A stretch of DNA of 64,000 nucleotides from an uncultured bacterium (lineage in GTDB: Bacteria; Bacteroidota; Bacteroidia; Bacteroidales; Bacteroidaceae), in contig CAJMPR010000015.1 in NCBI GenBank assembly GCA_905215345.1, positions 1 through 64,000 of the forward strand, given 5' to 3'. How positions within the stretch are numbered: the stretch's first letter is position 1; each line of letters begins with the position of its first letter. The position numbers and the translations under genes are program-made. The notes under the pieces were generated by a model, which was given only the letters and a program-made list of their open reading frames with translations, was not told where the DNA came from and did no database searches. Shown piece by piece: positions 1 through 8,596 of the stretch.

Positions 1-64
1 ACCAATATTGCTTTATATAAGGAGCGAGCAATTTGGTAGGTTGTATTACTTGAATGTTCTCCAT
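1..64 (-). CDS. N-terminal fragment of an AraC-like regulator (runs off window)
   Basis: Reading leftward from the ATG at 64-62, the frame is open to the window edge and encodes about 21 residues ending LLAPYIKQYW. That motif resembles the start of Bacteroidetes AraC-type regulators with a DUF6597-like N-terminal domain, which often begin with a pattern like P..L.PYI..YW. Only the N-terminus is present, so the HTH domain cannot be seen and the assignment rests on one short motif. A -7-like box sits just upstream at 83-90. Confidence 0.5.
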   Translation of the reverse strand, partial: MENIQVIQPTKLLAPYIKQYW

Positions 65-82
65 TTTGCCTTAACTATCAGA

Positions 83-90
83 CAAAAATA
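83..90 (-). promoter_or_regulatory. -7 box for the edge gene
   Basis: The minus strand reads TATTTTTG, a match to TAnnTTTG, about 19 nt upstream of the start codon at 64. No clear TTG -33 partner is seen. Confidence 0.35.
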
Positions 91-405
91 AGATTTCTTA
101 GATTGATAATAGGTGTAAAAAAAGGACATTCTAACAAAAATGCAAAAAAACACAGTAGAGAAGTTGAAGCATGATACTCTGTTAATAAATCTTTAGATAA
201 TGTTCCAAATGAACTATTTTATTATTTTTGCACCAACTCAAACAACCACCGCAACACCAAGCAATCTAAAGAATTGCACACGTGGGGTTATTAGTGGGAG
301 AAAGAATTAAGAGCTTGCTAAGATATTGAGTACGTGAGGAATAGAAATAAGGTTCATCTTCCGTACGCACCGCGAAAAATATTACAAATTAGTATTTTAA
401 AGAAT

Positions 406-450
406 AATATCCAATTTTACACTTAACAATGTAAAATTGGATATTTTATT
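406..450 (-). terminator. Hairpin terminator downstream of AraC gene
   Basis: Perfect 15-bp arms at 406-420 and 431-445 enclose a 10-nt loop. The hairpin lies 100 nt beyond the stop of the minus-strand AraC gene. The T-rich tail is modest on both strands, so it could act in either direction. Confidence 0.6.
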
Positions 451-545
451 ATATGATTATTAATCATTCAATTTAAAAAGTAAGAAACATCAGCATCACT
501 TTAAGAGTAATCTTCGCTTGTTGTTATACTATTTATTTGCGTAAA

Positions 546-1400
546 TTACGGCTTTCCGGTATTTTTCCGATACTCTCTTGGTGTGCACCCGTTTATTTGT
601 TGAAATGCACTGTTGAAACGGCTGACTGAATTGAACCCGCAATCATAAGCGATTTCAAGGATACTCATTTCTGTAAAAGTGAGTCTTCTTTGTGCATGGA
701 TAATTCTTTCTTCAACAATATAGTTAGTTAAAGTGCATCCAAATGCTTTTTTGAAAATGGAATTGGCATAATCGGGATGTATACCGACAGCCTTTCCGAT
801 ATCAGAGACTTTAATCGGCTTGTTATAATTCTGGGCTGCATAAACAGCAATTCGTTCAACCATACTTAAGTCATTCTGCTGAATTGAAATACCTTTCTCC
901 CCCTCTTCAAGCAGTAGATTATTTGCCATCCTTATCATGCGGCTATGCATTTCTAATAAGGTAGTATTCATGTTCTGTTTGGTGTTGACGTCATTAATCC
1001 AATTATTGAATAAAAAATGATCATAAGAAGCGAATCTTTCAGAAGGTTCTACTAGAAGTTCTCCCTTTAATAATCTATTGACAAAGGAAGCCGCAAGTTG
1101 CCATTTTATAAATTGCGACAAAGGAATGGTGCATACATAGTAAGAGGTTATACCTTTATAGGAGATGATTTGGTGAGGAATAAGTCCCCAAAATACTGCA
1201 AGTCTACAGGCAGGTACGGTCACTTTCTGGTCTCTTAAAGAATAGGTCATCGTGCCTTCCGGAAAATAATTGAGCTCAATCTCATTATGTCTATCCGGTC
1301 TATGCATGAGTTTAGGTGCCCATACTTCACAAGTCAGATCGTAAGGTTTAAATTCGTAACGTTTTTCATCAAATGTTTTCAGAATCTCGGAATTTGGCAT
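546..1400 (-). CDS. AraC family transcriptional regulator (MelR-like)
   Basis: A 284-residue one-component regulator. The N-terminal half (about 20-150) has the look of a cupin-type sugar-binding domain (RPDRHNEIELNYFPEG; VPACRLAVFWGLIPHQI). The C-terminal 100 residues form the double HTH of AraC proteins, with IKVSDIGKAVGIHPDYANSI and a second helix pair ending FNSVSRFNSAFQQINGCTP. It is divergent from the DUF1593-DUF1593-MFS genes, with only about 80 nt between the start codons, so it probably controls them. The ligand is unknown; the overall pattern resembles MelR and RhaS. Confidence 0.9.
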   Translation of the reverse strand: MPNSEILKTFDEKRYEFKPYDLTCEVWAPKLMHRPDRHNEIELNYFPEGTMTYSLRDQKVTVPACRLAVFWGLIPHQIISYKGITSYYVCTIPLSQFIKWQLAASFVNRLLKGELLVEPSERFASYDHFLFNNWINDVNTKQNMNTTLLEMHSRMIRMANNLLLEEGEKGISIQQNDLSMVERIAVYAAQNYNKPIKVSDIGKAVGIHPDYANSIFKKAFGCTLTNYIVEERIIHAQRRLTFTEMSILEIAYDCGFNSVSRFNSAFQQINGCTPREYRKNTGKP

Positions 1401-1419
1401 GTTTTTTTAGGTAAACGTG

Positions 1420-1451
1420 TTGTATTTATGTTGTAAATGGCGGTAAATTTG
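1420..1451 (+). promoter_or_regulatory. Promoter for the DUF1593 genes
   Basis: TTG at 1420-1422, 21 nt spacing, then TAAATTTG at 1444-1451, fits the Bacteroidetes TTG/TAnnTTTG promoter. The predicted transcript start near 1458 leaves a short leader to ATG 1480 and argues against the TTG at 1462 as the start codon. It lies in the short divergent gap beside the AraC gene, a natural place for that regulator to act. Confidence 0.6.
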
Positions 1452-1479
1452 CAATATTAACTTGATAACTCAAAATATT

Positions 1480-2904
1480 ATGAAGATTTTAAAAATATTT
1501 ATTGTACTGCTGGGGGCTTTTTTTGCCTTGCATACAAATGCGGTTAATAAGAATAATCAGAAGCAAAAGGATAAGCCGCGTATTGTTGTATTGACCGATA
1601 TTGCGCCGGGTGATATCGAACCGGATGATATGGAATCGATGGTACGTTTATTGGTACATGCCGACTTGTTTGAGATTGAAGCCTTGATAGCGACAAGCGG
1701 ATGGAACAGTAGTGGTAGGGATTATCCTAAAACTTGGATGGATTATCTGCAGGTTTGTCTGAATGCTTATGAAAAGGATTTGCCTAATTTGATGAAGCGT
1801 TCCAAACAGACCTCGTTTCTACCTTTGGAAGAAGAAGGTAAATGTCAGAAGATAGGTTACTGGCCTAGTATCGATTACTTGCGTAGCCGTACCATGCTAG
1901 GCTGTCCGAGACTGGGCTTTGCAAGAATAGGCGGTGACAATGATTCTGCGGGCAGTGATTACATTATCCGACTATTGCAGGAGGAGGATGACCGACCGTT
2001 GTGGGTACTTGCATGGGGGGGTGCCAACACACTGGCACAGGCTATATGGAAAATGAAACAGCAATATAACGATAACGAATGGAAGGCTATGTTGAAAAAA
2101 CTGTGTCTCTATACTATTACCGATCAAGATGTAGGTTGGGGTGAACGGAATAATCACTTCCTCAGTTCGCACTATTGGATGCGCAAGGAGTGCGGCAAGT
2201 CACTTCGTTTTATTTGGGATGAGAGTGCATGGTTGACGCAGAACGAGATAGGTAGCAAAAATTGGGACAAGTATGCTGAACATATACAGGGACACGGGCA
2301 TTTAGGTGGTATCTATCCTAAAAACAAGTGGGGAGTTGAAGGAGATACTCCTTCGTTCCTCCATGTAATGCCCACGGGATTGAATGTTCCTTCCGTATTC
2401 GATCATATAGGGTGGGGAGGCTTCTTCCAATGGGGCGTAAGTGCCGACGGTGAAACTTCGTGCTATACCAATATTGATCCGGAGGTGAAAAGTATATCAC
2501 GTAAGTACGAGGAGTATTTTTATCCTGCTACTTTCAATAACTTTGCTGCTCGCATGGACTGGGCAAAAGAGGGTAGAGGTAATCGTAATCCTATTGTCTG
2601 CATCAGTAAGAGTAAACAATCAGAAGTGATATATTTGTCTGTCGGCGCTGGGAAAAAAGTAGTGCTTGATGCTTCAAAGTCTTATGATCCTGACGGTGAT
2701 GACTTGCAATACAAATGGTGGATACTTCCTGAAGCAGGAACGTATAAGAAATCCGTAATCGTTGAAAATGCTGATACCAATAAAGCAATCGTAAACGTGC
2801 CTGTTGATATGGGTAAGGAGACAATACACCTTATTCTGGAAGTGACTGATATGGGTACACCTTCTTTGACGGCGTATCGCCGGATGGTAATAACAACACG
2901 TTGA
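1480..2904 (+). CDS. Secreted DUF1593 nucleoside-hydrolase-like protein, copy 1
   Basis: 474 residues from ATG 1480. The in-frame TTG at 1462 is rejected because ATG 1480 gives a clean signal peptide (MKILKIFIVLLGAFFALHTNA). The mature N-terminus has the acidic pattern RIVVLTDIAPGDIEPDD, resembling the metal-binding aspartates of nucleoside hydrolases, followed by the DUF1593 body (WGGANTLAQAIWK; PTGLNVPSVFDHIGWGG). The last ~90 residues look like an Ig/PKD-like beta domain (VVLDASKSYDPDGDDLQYKW). The protein is exported and probably acts on a glycosidic bond; its substrate is not known. It sits 30 nt upstream of a paralogue and is divergent from an AraC gene, suggesting a small inducible catabolic unit. 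Confidence 0.85.
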   Translation: MKILKIFIVLLGAFFALHTNAVNKNNQKQKDKPRIVVLTDIAPGDIEPDDMESMVRLLVHADLFEIEALIATSGWNSSGRDYPKTWMDYLQVCLNAYEKDLPNLMKRSKQTSFLPLEEEGKCQKIGYWPSIDYLRSRTMLGCPRLGFARIGGDNDSAGSDYIIRLLQEEDDRPLWVLAWGGANTLAQAIWKMKQQYNDNEWKAMLKKLCLYTITDQDVGWGERNNHFLSSHYWMRKECGKSLRFIWDESAWLTQNEIGSKNWDKYAEHIQGHGHLGGIYPKNKWGVEGDTPSFLHVMPTGLNVPSVFDHIGWGGFFQWGVSADGETSCYTNIDPEVKSISRKYEEYFYPATFNNFAARMDWAKEGRGNRNPIVCISKSKQSEVIYLSVGAGKKVVLDASKSYDPDGDDLQYKWWILPEAGTYKKSVIVENADTNKAIVNVPVDMGKETIHLILEVTDMGTPSLTAYRRMVITTR

Positions 2905-2934
2905 AATAACTATTGAACTTAACATGCTATAAAT

Positions 2935-4308
2935 ATGAAAAAACTTTTACTTATAACTGGACTATTGCTTGTTGGCATGATAGCAATGTCACCCATCTCA
3001 CTAGCGCAAAATACGCATACGGTTGACCTCAAACCGTATGCGAAGAGTGACAAACAGCGGTTGATTGTTACTACGGACTTAGGCGGAACAGATCCGGATG
3101 ATGTTCAATCAATGATTCACTTGCTGGTATGTGCCGACAGAATAGATATCGAGGGGTTAATCAGTTCGCAAGTATGGATAGATGATTCCGACAAAACCTC
3201 CAAGATACGGCAGGTGGTGGAACAGTATGCGAAAGTGTTGCCCAACTTAAGGAAACATTCCGCAGGATTTCCAGATGCAAGTTATTTATTGTCTGTCACC
3301 GTGCGAGGGCAGCAATATTCTAACATGTCCGGAGTGGGCGAGGAAAAGGACTCTCCCGGGTCGGAACTGATTATTGCTGCGGTGGACAAGAAAGAGGATA
3401 AACGTCCGGTGTGGATTGCAGGTTGGGGAGGCATGAACACACTGGCACAAGCACTCTGGAAAGTGAAGCATACACGTAGCGATAGGGCTTTGAATCGCTT
3501 TATTCAGAAAATCCGCGTGTATGATGTATTAGGGCAAGACGATGCTGGGGCATGGATTGCCAAGACTTTCCCCGAATTGATATATATACGCAATAAGGAG
3601 GTATATGGTTGGGGACCATCTGATGAATGGACGGAAAAACATATTCAGAGCTGTGTTCCCTTCGGTGCACACTATCCAGATAGGCGGTGGGCGACAGAGG
3701 GTGACTCTCCTTCATTCTTCTATGTTTATGCCAATGGTTTGAATATGCCGGAATATGTGGATTATGGAGGATGGGGCGGACGTTTTGACACTGCGAAGCA
3801 GAGCAACATTCGGGGTATGAGTTTCATTGAACAGAGCGGTAAGGACGAGGGGCAGTATGACGACTATTTTATGTATGGCAGCGCCAAAGAAGGTAACGGG
3901 GCTATAAACAAGTGGCGTCAGCACATCTGGAATAATTTTGCAGCACGTATGTTATGGGCAACTACGGATGAATATTCAACTGTGAATCATCACCCGATAG
4001 CCATTATAAATGGCGATACTTCTTTGAAATGTATATCTAAAAAAGTTAAGGCTGGAAATAATGTTGTATTTGATGCTTCAGAGTCTAAAGATCCGGACAA
4101 TGATCAACTTGACTATAAATGGTTTATATATAAGGAACCAAGCACTTATAAAGGTGCTGTTAACCTCGAAGGATGTACTACATCTAAATGTACGGTTCAC
4201 ATTCCTTCTGATGCTCTTGGAAAGTCGATACATCTCATCTTGGAAGTAACTGATAAAGGAATTCCTTCTTTGGTAGCATACAGGAGAATGATAGTGAATG
4301 TGCATTGA
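2935..4308 (+). CDS. Secreted DUF1593 nucleoside-hydrolase-like protein, copy 2
   Basis: 457 residues with a signal peptide (LLLITGLLLVGMIAMSPISLAQ). It is built like its upstream neighbour: RLIVTTDLGGTDPDDVQSM at the start of the hydrolase-like domain, WGGMNTLAQALWK in the middle, and a C-terminal Ig/PKD-like domain starting near VVFDASESKDPDNDQLDYKW. The two are clear paralogues from an old duplication, diverged through most of the catalytic domain. The 30-nt gap implies co-transcription. By the known fold of DUF1593 relatives it is likely a Ca-dependent glycoside or nucleoside hydrolase; this is inference. Confidence 0.85.
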   Translation: MKKLLLITGLLLVGMIAMSPISLAQNTHTVDLKPYAKSDKQRLIVTTDLGGTDPDDVQSMIHLLVCADRIDIEGLISSQVWIDDSDKTSKIRQVVEQYAKVLPNLRKHSAGFPDASYLLSVTVRGQQYSNMSGVGEEKDSPGSELIIAAVDKKEDKRPVWIAGWGGMNTLAQALWKVKHTRSDRALNRFIQKIRVYDVLGQDDAGAWIAKTFPELIYIRNKEVYGWGPSDEWTEKHIQSCVPFGAHYPDRRWATEGDSPSFFYVYANGLNMPEYVDYGGWGGRFDTAKQSNIRGMSFIEQSGKDEGQYDDYFMYGSAKEGNGAINKWRQHIWNNFAARMLWATTDEYSTVNHHPIAIINGDTSLKCISKKVKAGNNVVFDASESKDPDNDQLDYKWFIYKEPSTYKGAVNLEGCTTSKCTVHIPSDALGKSIHLILEVTDKGIPSLVAYRRMIVNVH

Positions 4309-4438
4309 GTGAGGGGGTACTTTAATTTTAAATCGTGATACTACGAACAAGTATCGCATACCAATTGTTGTTCGGCAAAGTATTCTATATGAAATTGTAA
4401 TCTGAGTTATATTAACAATAAATAGTTTATTATGCCTT

Positions 4439-5644
4439 ATGAATATTAATACTGGAAAGGGCTCAATGCCTCTGATTTCGTTGATTGCTATCTTATCAGT
4501 TTCTTTACTGGTGAATTTGCCGGGATTGGCAATAAGTCCGGTATTAGCTAATTTGGATAAAATATTTCCGGATACTTCTCAGCTTTCCATTCAAATGCTG
4601 ACCATTCTTCCGAATCTTTTTATTATTCCGTTTGTATTACTTTCAGGACAAATAGCTTCTTCTGCGAGTAAATCGATTATTCTACTATGGGGATTGGGAT
4701 TTTATCTTGCCAGTGGTATATTGTATCTTTTTACTACTGCCATGTGGCAACTTATTACGGTTAGTTGTTTATTGGGGGTAGGCTGTGGATTATTGATACC
4801 TTTGGCTGCGAGTCTTATCACAGATAATTTTGACGGTAAGGCACGTATGCAGATGCTTGGCATCAAGTCAGGAGTAGCTAATCTGGCTCTTATTGCTGCT
4901 ACTCTTGTTGTTGGTTGGCTTGGTAAAGGTAACTGGCACTTACCGTTTATTGTTTATTTGTTGCCAATAATTCCTTTGGTTATGTTTGGTTATATGCGCT
5001 CTTATGCCAATCTACCCACACCGGTTGCTACTGAGCAAAAAGAAGAGGGAAAAGGATTTATTATTCCACGAATGGTATCGATTGTATTTCTTTATTTCGG
5101 AATTACATTCTTTGTAGTTGCGCTTTCCTATTATTTACCGTTTCTTTTGGCTAAACATGGAATAGATGCATCAAAAGTAGGGACAGTTACAGCTATCTTT
5201 TTCTTTGCGGTTTTCTTACCGGGATTTATACTTCCTTTGATCGTGAAAATATTTCGTCGTCGTACCGTTTTCTTCGCTATGCTTTCGCTTGCGTTAGGAC
5301 TGGGTTTGTTATGTGTGGGGTATACAATGCCTTTACTCTGTACAGGGGCATTTCTTATGGGCTGGGGCTACGGTATTATACAGCCTACTATCTACGACAA
5401 GGCAACTCGTGCAGTGAATACTCCTGCCAAGAATACTATGGCTCTTGCTATTATTCTTGCTACGAATTATGTTGCTATCACTATCGCCCCCTTTATTATC
5501 GATAGTATCCGTGATTTGATCGGTTCGAAAAGTAACTTATTCCCGTTCCAATTGAATCTGGTACTTGCTGCTATATATTGCATTGTCATACTTATTCGCC
5601 GTAATTCTTTTGCTTTCGATACAGATGAAGATTATTTAAAATGA
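4439..5644 (+). CDS. MFS transporter
   Basis: 401 residues with about 12 hydrophobic segments, typical of the major facilitator superfamily. A charged central loop (VATEQKEEGKGF, about 195-210) separates the two six-helix halves. The second half ends in an acidic cytoplasmic tail (FDTDEDYLK). It lies 130 nt downstream of the DUF1593 pair on the same strand and is followed by a strong terminator, so it may carry the product of those enzymes across the inner membrane. Substrate not identifiable from sequence. Confidence 0.85.
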   Translation: MNINTGKGSMPLISLIAILSVSLLVNLPGLAISPVLANLDKIFPDTSQLSIQMLTILPNLFIIPFVLLSGQIASSASKSIILLWGLGFYLASGILYLFTTAMWQLITVSCLLGVGCGLLIPLAASLITDNFDGKARMQMLGIKSGVANLALIAATLVVGWLGKGNWHLPFIVYLLPIIPLVMFGYMRSYANLPTPVATEQKEEGKGFIIPRMVSIVFLYFGITFFVVALSYYLPFLLAKHGIDASKVGTVTAIFFFAVFLPGFILPLIVKIFRRRTVFFAMLSLALGLGLLCVGYTMPLLCTGAFLMGWGYGIIQPTIYDKATRAVNTPAKNTMALAIILATNYVAITIAPFIIDSIRDLIGSKSNLFPFQLNLVLAAIYCIVILIRRNSFAFDTDEDYLK

Positions 5645-5666
5645 TAAATGGCTTATGGCTCTCTAA

Positions 5667-5721
5667 AATGATAAATCGCCCTCGTTACAATATTGTTGTA
5701 GCGAGGGCGATTTTATCATTT
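5667..5721. terminator. Bidirectional terminator
   Basis: An inverted repeat of about 20 bp with a GC core (ATCGCCCTCG at 5674-5683 pairing with CGAGGGCGAT at 5702-5711) sits between the convergent MFS (+) and nitroreductase (-) genes. Flanking A and T tracts are present on both sides. Confidence 0.8.
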
Positions 5722-5805
5722 CAGTACTTGTTGATATAGCTTCTTTTATGATTTGTAAATTTGAGCCGCTCAATAGGTCACTGTACTGTTTGTATTGTAG
5801 AAGTG

Positions 5806-6537
5806 TCATTTAGTCTTACGATAAACTTCATCGAACGGCAGCCTGCAACGTTCCCCCCAGATTCCCTTATTCCCGTTACGTATTCCACAGGAAACAACCA
5901 TATTTATTTCAGCTCCATAGGGTAGCTTTAATGCCCTTTTCAGTCGACGACTATCCAAACCTTCCAAAGGACAAGTATCATATCCTTCGTTTGCCATGGC
6001 AATCATAAATGTCTGGGCAGCAAGTGCACAGGATTTATGTGCAACTACCCGCATATCCCCCTCAGAGACTTCGAGCATCATCGGACGAAAAATACTGATG
6101 ATATTTGCTAATAGTTTTCTAAACAATCCTAAAAGGCCAAAGAATCGTGCATAAACAAAAGGCATCAATATTCCGTAATACAGTTCTCTGTCTTTGATAC
6201 GTTTAGCCTGACGTTCTTTAGGACTGTTACGTTGAATGTTTTCCAGTTCGAACTCAAGAACAAATTTTGCATGCTTTCTGTACATATCACGCCGTACAAC
6301 AAAAACAACCACTTGGGAAGCTGTGGATGTGGCCTTCTGGTCAAGGCAAGCTCTTGATATTTTTGCCAGCAACTCAGGTTGCGTGACATGATGAAATTCC
6401 CATAACTGCATATTAGAACTATTTGGGGCTAATGTTGCCAATTCCAGGCAATGTTTAACTTTCTCTGTATCTATGGGCTTTTCTTTATCATACACTCGTA
6501 CAGAGCGTCGGTGATTCAAGACTTCGTCTAAATTCAT
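5806..6537 (-). CDS. Nitroreductase family protein
   Basis: 243 residues. The N-terminus NHRRSVRVYDKEKPID is the phosphate-contacting signature of FMN-dependent nitroreductases, followed by ATLAPNSSNMQLWEFHHV. Expected activity is NAD(P)H-dependent two-electron reduction of nitro compounds, quinones or flavins in the cytoplasm. A somewhat long insert (about 95-155) contains a basic stretch and a hydrophobic patch (FARFFGLLGLFRKL-like), possibly membrane-associating. It ends facing the terminator at 5667-5721. Confidence 0.88.
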   Translation of the reverse strand: MNLDEVLNHRRSVRVYDKEKPIDTEKVKHCLELATLAPNSSNMQLWEFHHVTQPELLAKISRACLDQKATSTASQVVVFVVRRDMYRKHAKFVLEFELENIQRNSPKERQAKRIKDRELYYGILMPFVYARFFGLLGLFRKLLANIISIFRPMMLEVSEGDMRVVAHKSCALAAQTFMIAMANEGYDTCPLEGLDSRRLKRALKLPYGAEINMVVSCGIRNGNKGIWGERCRLPFDEVYRKTK

Positions 6538-6634
6538 ATTTCTTTATGTTTAATTATATCAGAACATATTAGCAGTTCGATTGTATCTTATTCAATTGAA
6601 TATTTAACATATTACTGATGATTTCAAGTTCATA

Positions 6635-7846
6635 TTATTTCCTTTGTCTTTCCAAATTTTGTATTGATGGTATGCTCAGCATCCAAATAGCTGCTAATAC
6701 GGTAGCTATGCCACAGTATAAGAATATATTGGCAATTCCTAAAGAGTCGGCGATAAAGCTGGTGGCAAATAATCCGATAATGGATGGGAATGAGCTTACG
6801 CTATCAAACAATGCAAATACACGTCCCAGATATTTCGAGTCGAATTGCGTTTGCATCAATGTTGTAAATGGACCCGAAAAGAATGGAACTGTAATACCTT
6901 GTATGATGGTTAGTATGGCATAAATGATATATCCATTTTTAGGAAGTGTGCCACATAATGCAATGGTAATCCCTATTAAGAAGTAGGAACAACCAATTAA
7001 TATAACTTTCCGCATCTTTGGATTCCAAACGCCGAGTAATATTCCACCACTCAACATACCAATTCCGAATAAGACTTCTATCAAGCTAACCTGATAAGCT
7101 GTTCCTGAGAAATTTTGTAGTGTCATGAGAGGTAGTAATGCTACTATCGGCATAATGAAGAATGTAACCAGAATTTCTATAATCATCAACCAGCTAATTC
7201 CTTTATTCTTCATTATTACGCGAAGTCCCTCGGTCATATCTTTTAAAATACTCTTAGCCGATACATTTTCGTTTTTAGGATTGGGGATAAAGACGAATAA
7301 TAGTGCTGAACATGCAATAAACGCTCCGGCGACATCAAGTAACATTACTACACTCATATCAAAAGAGAGTAGTAAAACTGCTCCTAGTGCCGGTCCGCCT
7401 ATGCTACAAATGGATTGAATGGCTTGATTTACTCCTGCAATGCGCATCAATTCACTTTCAGGAGCCAATAGTGGAATGGATGATTTCATAGCTGGCGCAT
7501 GGAAAGCTCCTCCTATTGAACGGAGAGCTAACAATATATAGATATGCCATAATTCTATGATGTCAAGATAGAATAATAAAGCGATGATTCCTGAGCAAAG
7601 TGCTACAAAACTATCAGCGCCAATCATTGTCCATTTCCGGTTCCAACGGTCTACAAAGACACCGGCAAATGGTCCCAATAGCGCTTGGGGAAGTAGTGCG
7701 GCAATGGTTGCAAAAGATAATACTTCAGCAGAACCAGTCTCCAGGCTAATCCATAATATTAGTGCAAATTGCGCTATTGAGCTACTTAATATAGAGAATA
7801 GTTGTCCGGTCCATATAATAATGAACTTCTTTTTCCAGTCAGTCAT
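6635..7846 (-). CDS. MFS efflux transporter (Mef/MFS_3-like)
   Basis: 403 residues, 10-12 transmembrane segments. The N-terminal helix WTGQLFSILSSSIAQFALILW and the loop FAGVFVDRWNRKW (GxxxDRxxR-type A motif) are characteristic of the MFS_3 branch that contains macrolide exporters. The protein probably extrudes a hydrophobic compound, but the true substrate is unknown. A 16-bp perfect palindrome lies 25-40 nt upstream of the start and is a candidate repressor or activator site. The gene stands about 100 nt upstream of the nitroreductase on the same strand; co-transcription is possible but not shown. Confidence 0.85.
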   Translation of the reverse strand: MTDWKKKFIIIWTGQLFSILSSSIAQFALILWISLETGSAEVLSFATIAALLPQALLGPFAGVFVDRWNRKWTMIGADSFVALCSGIIALLFYLDIIELWHIYILLALRSIGGAFHAPAMKSSIPLLAPESELMRIAGVNQAIQSICSIGGPALGAVLLLSFDMSVVMLLDVAGAFIACSALLFVFIPNPKNENVSAKSILKDMTEGLRVIMKNKGISWLMIIEILVTFFIMPIVALLPLMTLQNFSGTAYQVSLIEVLFGIGMLSGGILLGVWNPKMRKVILIGCSYFLIGITIALCGTLPKNGYIIYAILTIIQGITVPFFSGPFTTLMQTQFDSKYLGRVFALFDSVSSFPSIIGLFATSFIADSLGIANIFLYCGIATVLAAIWMLSIPSIQNLERQRK

Positions 7847-7870
7847 ATAGTGAAAAATGATAATCTAAAT

Positions 7871-7886
7871 ACATTCTATAGAATGT
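7871..7886. promoter_or_regulatory. Operator-like perfect palindrome
   Basis: ACATTCTATAGAATGT is a perfect 16-bp dyad, 25 nt upstream of the MFS start codon at 7846. A half-site ACATTCT recurs at 7901-7907, exactly 30 bp from the first. No matching regulator gene is adjacent. Likely a transcription-factor site, by position only. Confidence 0.45.
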
Positions 7887-8002
7887 GGGTGTAAAAGTAT
7901 ACATTCTTCAATTATAAATCAATTATAAAGTAATTGAAACGTGGAATTGTTTATATGAAACGTTTAATTTTAATTTTTAAGCGAATTTTATAGGGAGATG
8001 TT

Positions 8003-8052
8003 AAAAAAAAACTTTTGCCGGTAGCAAGCAGTGGTTGTCTGTTTGCTACCGG
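8003..8052 (-). terminator. Terminator of the PNPOx-like gene
   Basis: Stem CCGGTAGCAA (8018-8027) with TTGCTACCGG (8043-8052). On the minus strand it is followed by a run of nine T (A-run near 8003-8011). It sits about 30 nt beyond the stop of the minus-strand gene ending at 8084. Confidence 0.85.
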
Positions 8053-8083
8053 TAAGTATACATTCAAGTAGTGTGCTTTTATT

Positions 8084-8503
8084 TTAGCCTACGATAAATT
8101 CCTCAGATTTATATCCATAATAGTATCTGCCGGAAGTTGCTGTAAATTTTAGGACACAATAATCTGGATCGGTCACTCCTTCGGGATAATACATGGTGTC
8201 ACCTTCCCGCCATATCATTTCTTTACTGGCACTGTCTGTAAGGACCTCCATGATTCCACGTAACATTATGCCTCTGAAAAAGCGGGTGTCACAAAAATAA
8301 ATACAGGCATGATTGTTTTCTCTGTACTGCGCTACTCGCATGGAAGAAGTATTTGTAGTCAGATATATGTGCTTGATACCTTCTCTTTTCCGCGGTTGCA
8401 ACATTGCTTTGATGTTTGGAAATCCTTCTGTGTCTATGGAACCGATAAATGCGGTCTTTTGTTTGTCAATTATACCACCTACTGTTTTTTCTACATCTCT
8501 CAT
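8084..8503 (-). CDS. Pyridoxamine 5'-phosphate oxidase-like flavoprotein
   Basis: 139 residues forming a single split-barrel FMN-binding domain. The visible pattern is FIGSIDTEGFPNIKAM, then IYLTTNTSSMRVAQYRENNHACIYF and FRGIMLRGIMEVL. Small proteins of this size usually bind flavin or F420-like cofactors rather than making PLP, so a general redox or detoxification role is more likely than vitamin B6 synthesis. It has its own -7 box (8537-8544) and terminator (8003-8052), so it is probably monocistronic, beside the AraC gene at 8597. Confidence 0.85.
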   Translation of the reverse strand: MRDVEKTVGGIIDKQKTAFIGSIDTEGFPNIKAMLQPRKREGIKHIYLTTNTSSMRVAQYRENNHACIYFCDTRFFRGIMLRGIMEVLTDSASKEMIWREGDTMYYPEGVTDPDYCVLKFTATSGRYYYGYKSEEFIVG

Positions 8504-8536
8504 TGTTATTTTGTTTTAAGTGTTTATATATAGGGG

Positions 8537-8544
8537 CAAAGATA
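8537..8544 (-). promoter_or_regulatory. -7 box for the PNPOx-like gene
   Basis: The minus strand reads TATCTTTG, an exact TAnnTTTG match, 34 nt upstream of the start codon at 8503. Confidence 0.5.
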
Positions 8545-8596
8545 AAACGCAATCAGCAGATATATGTGACAAAAATGAGGGGAGAAATGTCACTTT

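Larger units (their letters stand above)
65..545. other. Intergenic stretch, no gene recognised
   Basis: About 480 nt separate the edge gene from the AraC gene ending at 546. All six frames are short and broken by stops, and I recognise no protein remnant. The only clear structures are the -7 box at 83-90 and the perfect hairpin at 406-445. Confidence 0.6.

Noticed and set aside
1462..1479. TTG start of the first DUF1593 gene
   Set aside because: It lies almost at the predicted transcript start; ATG 1480 gives a standard signal peptide.
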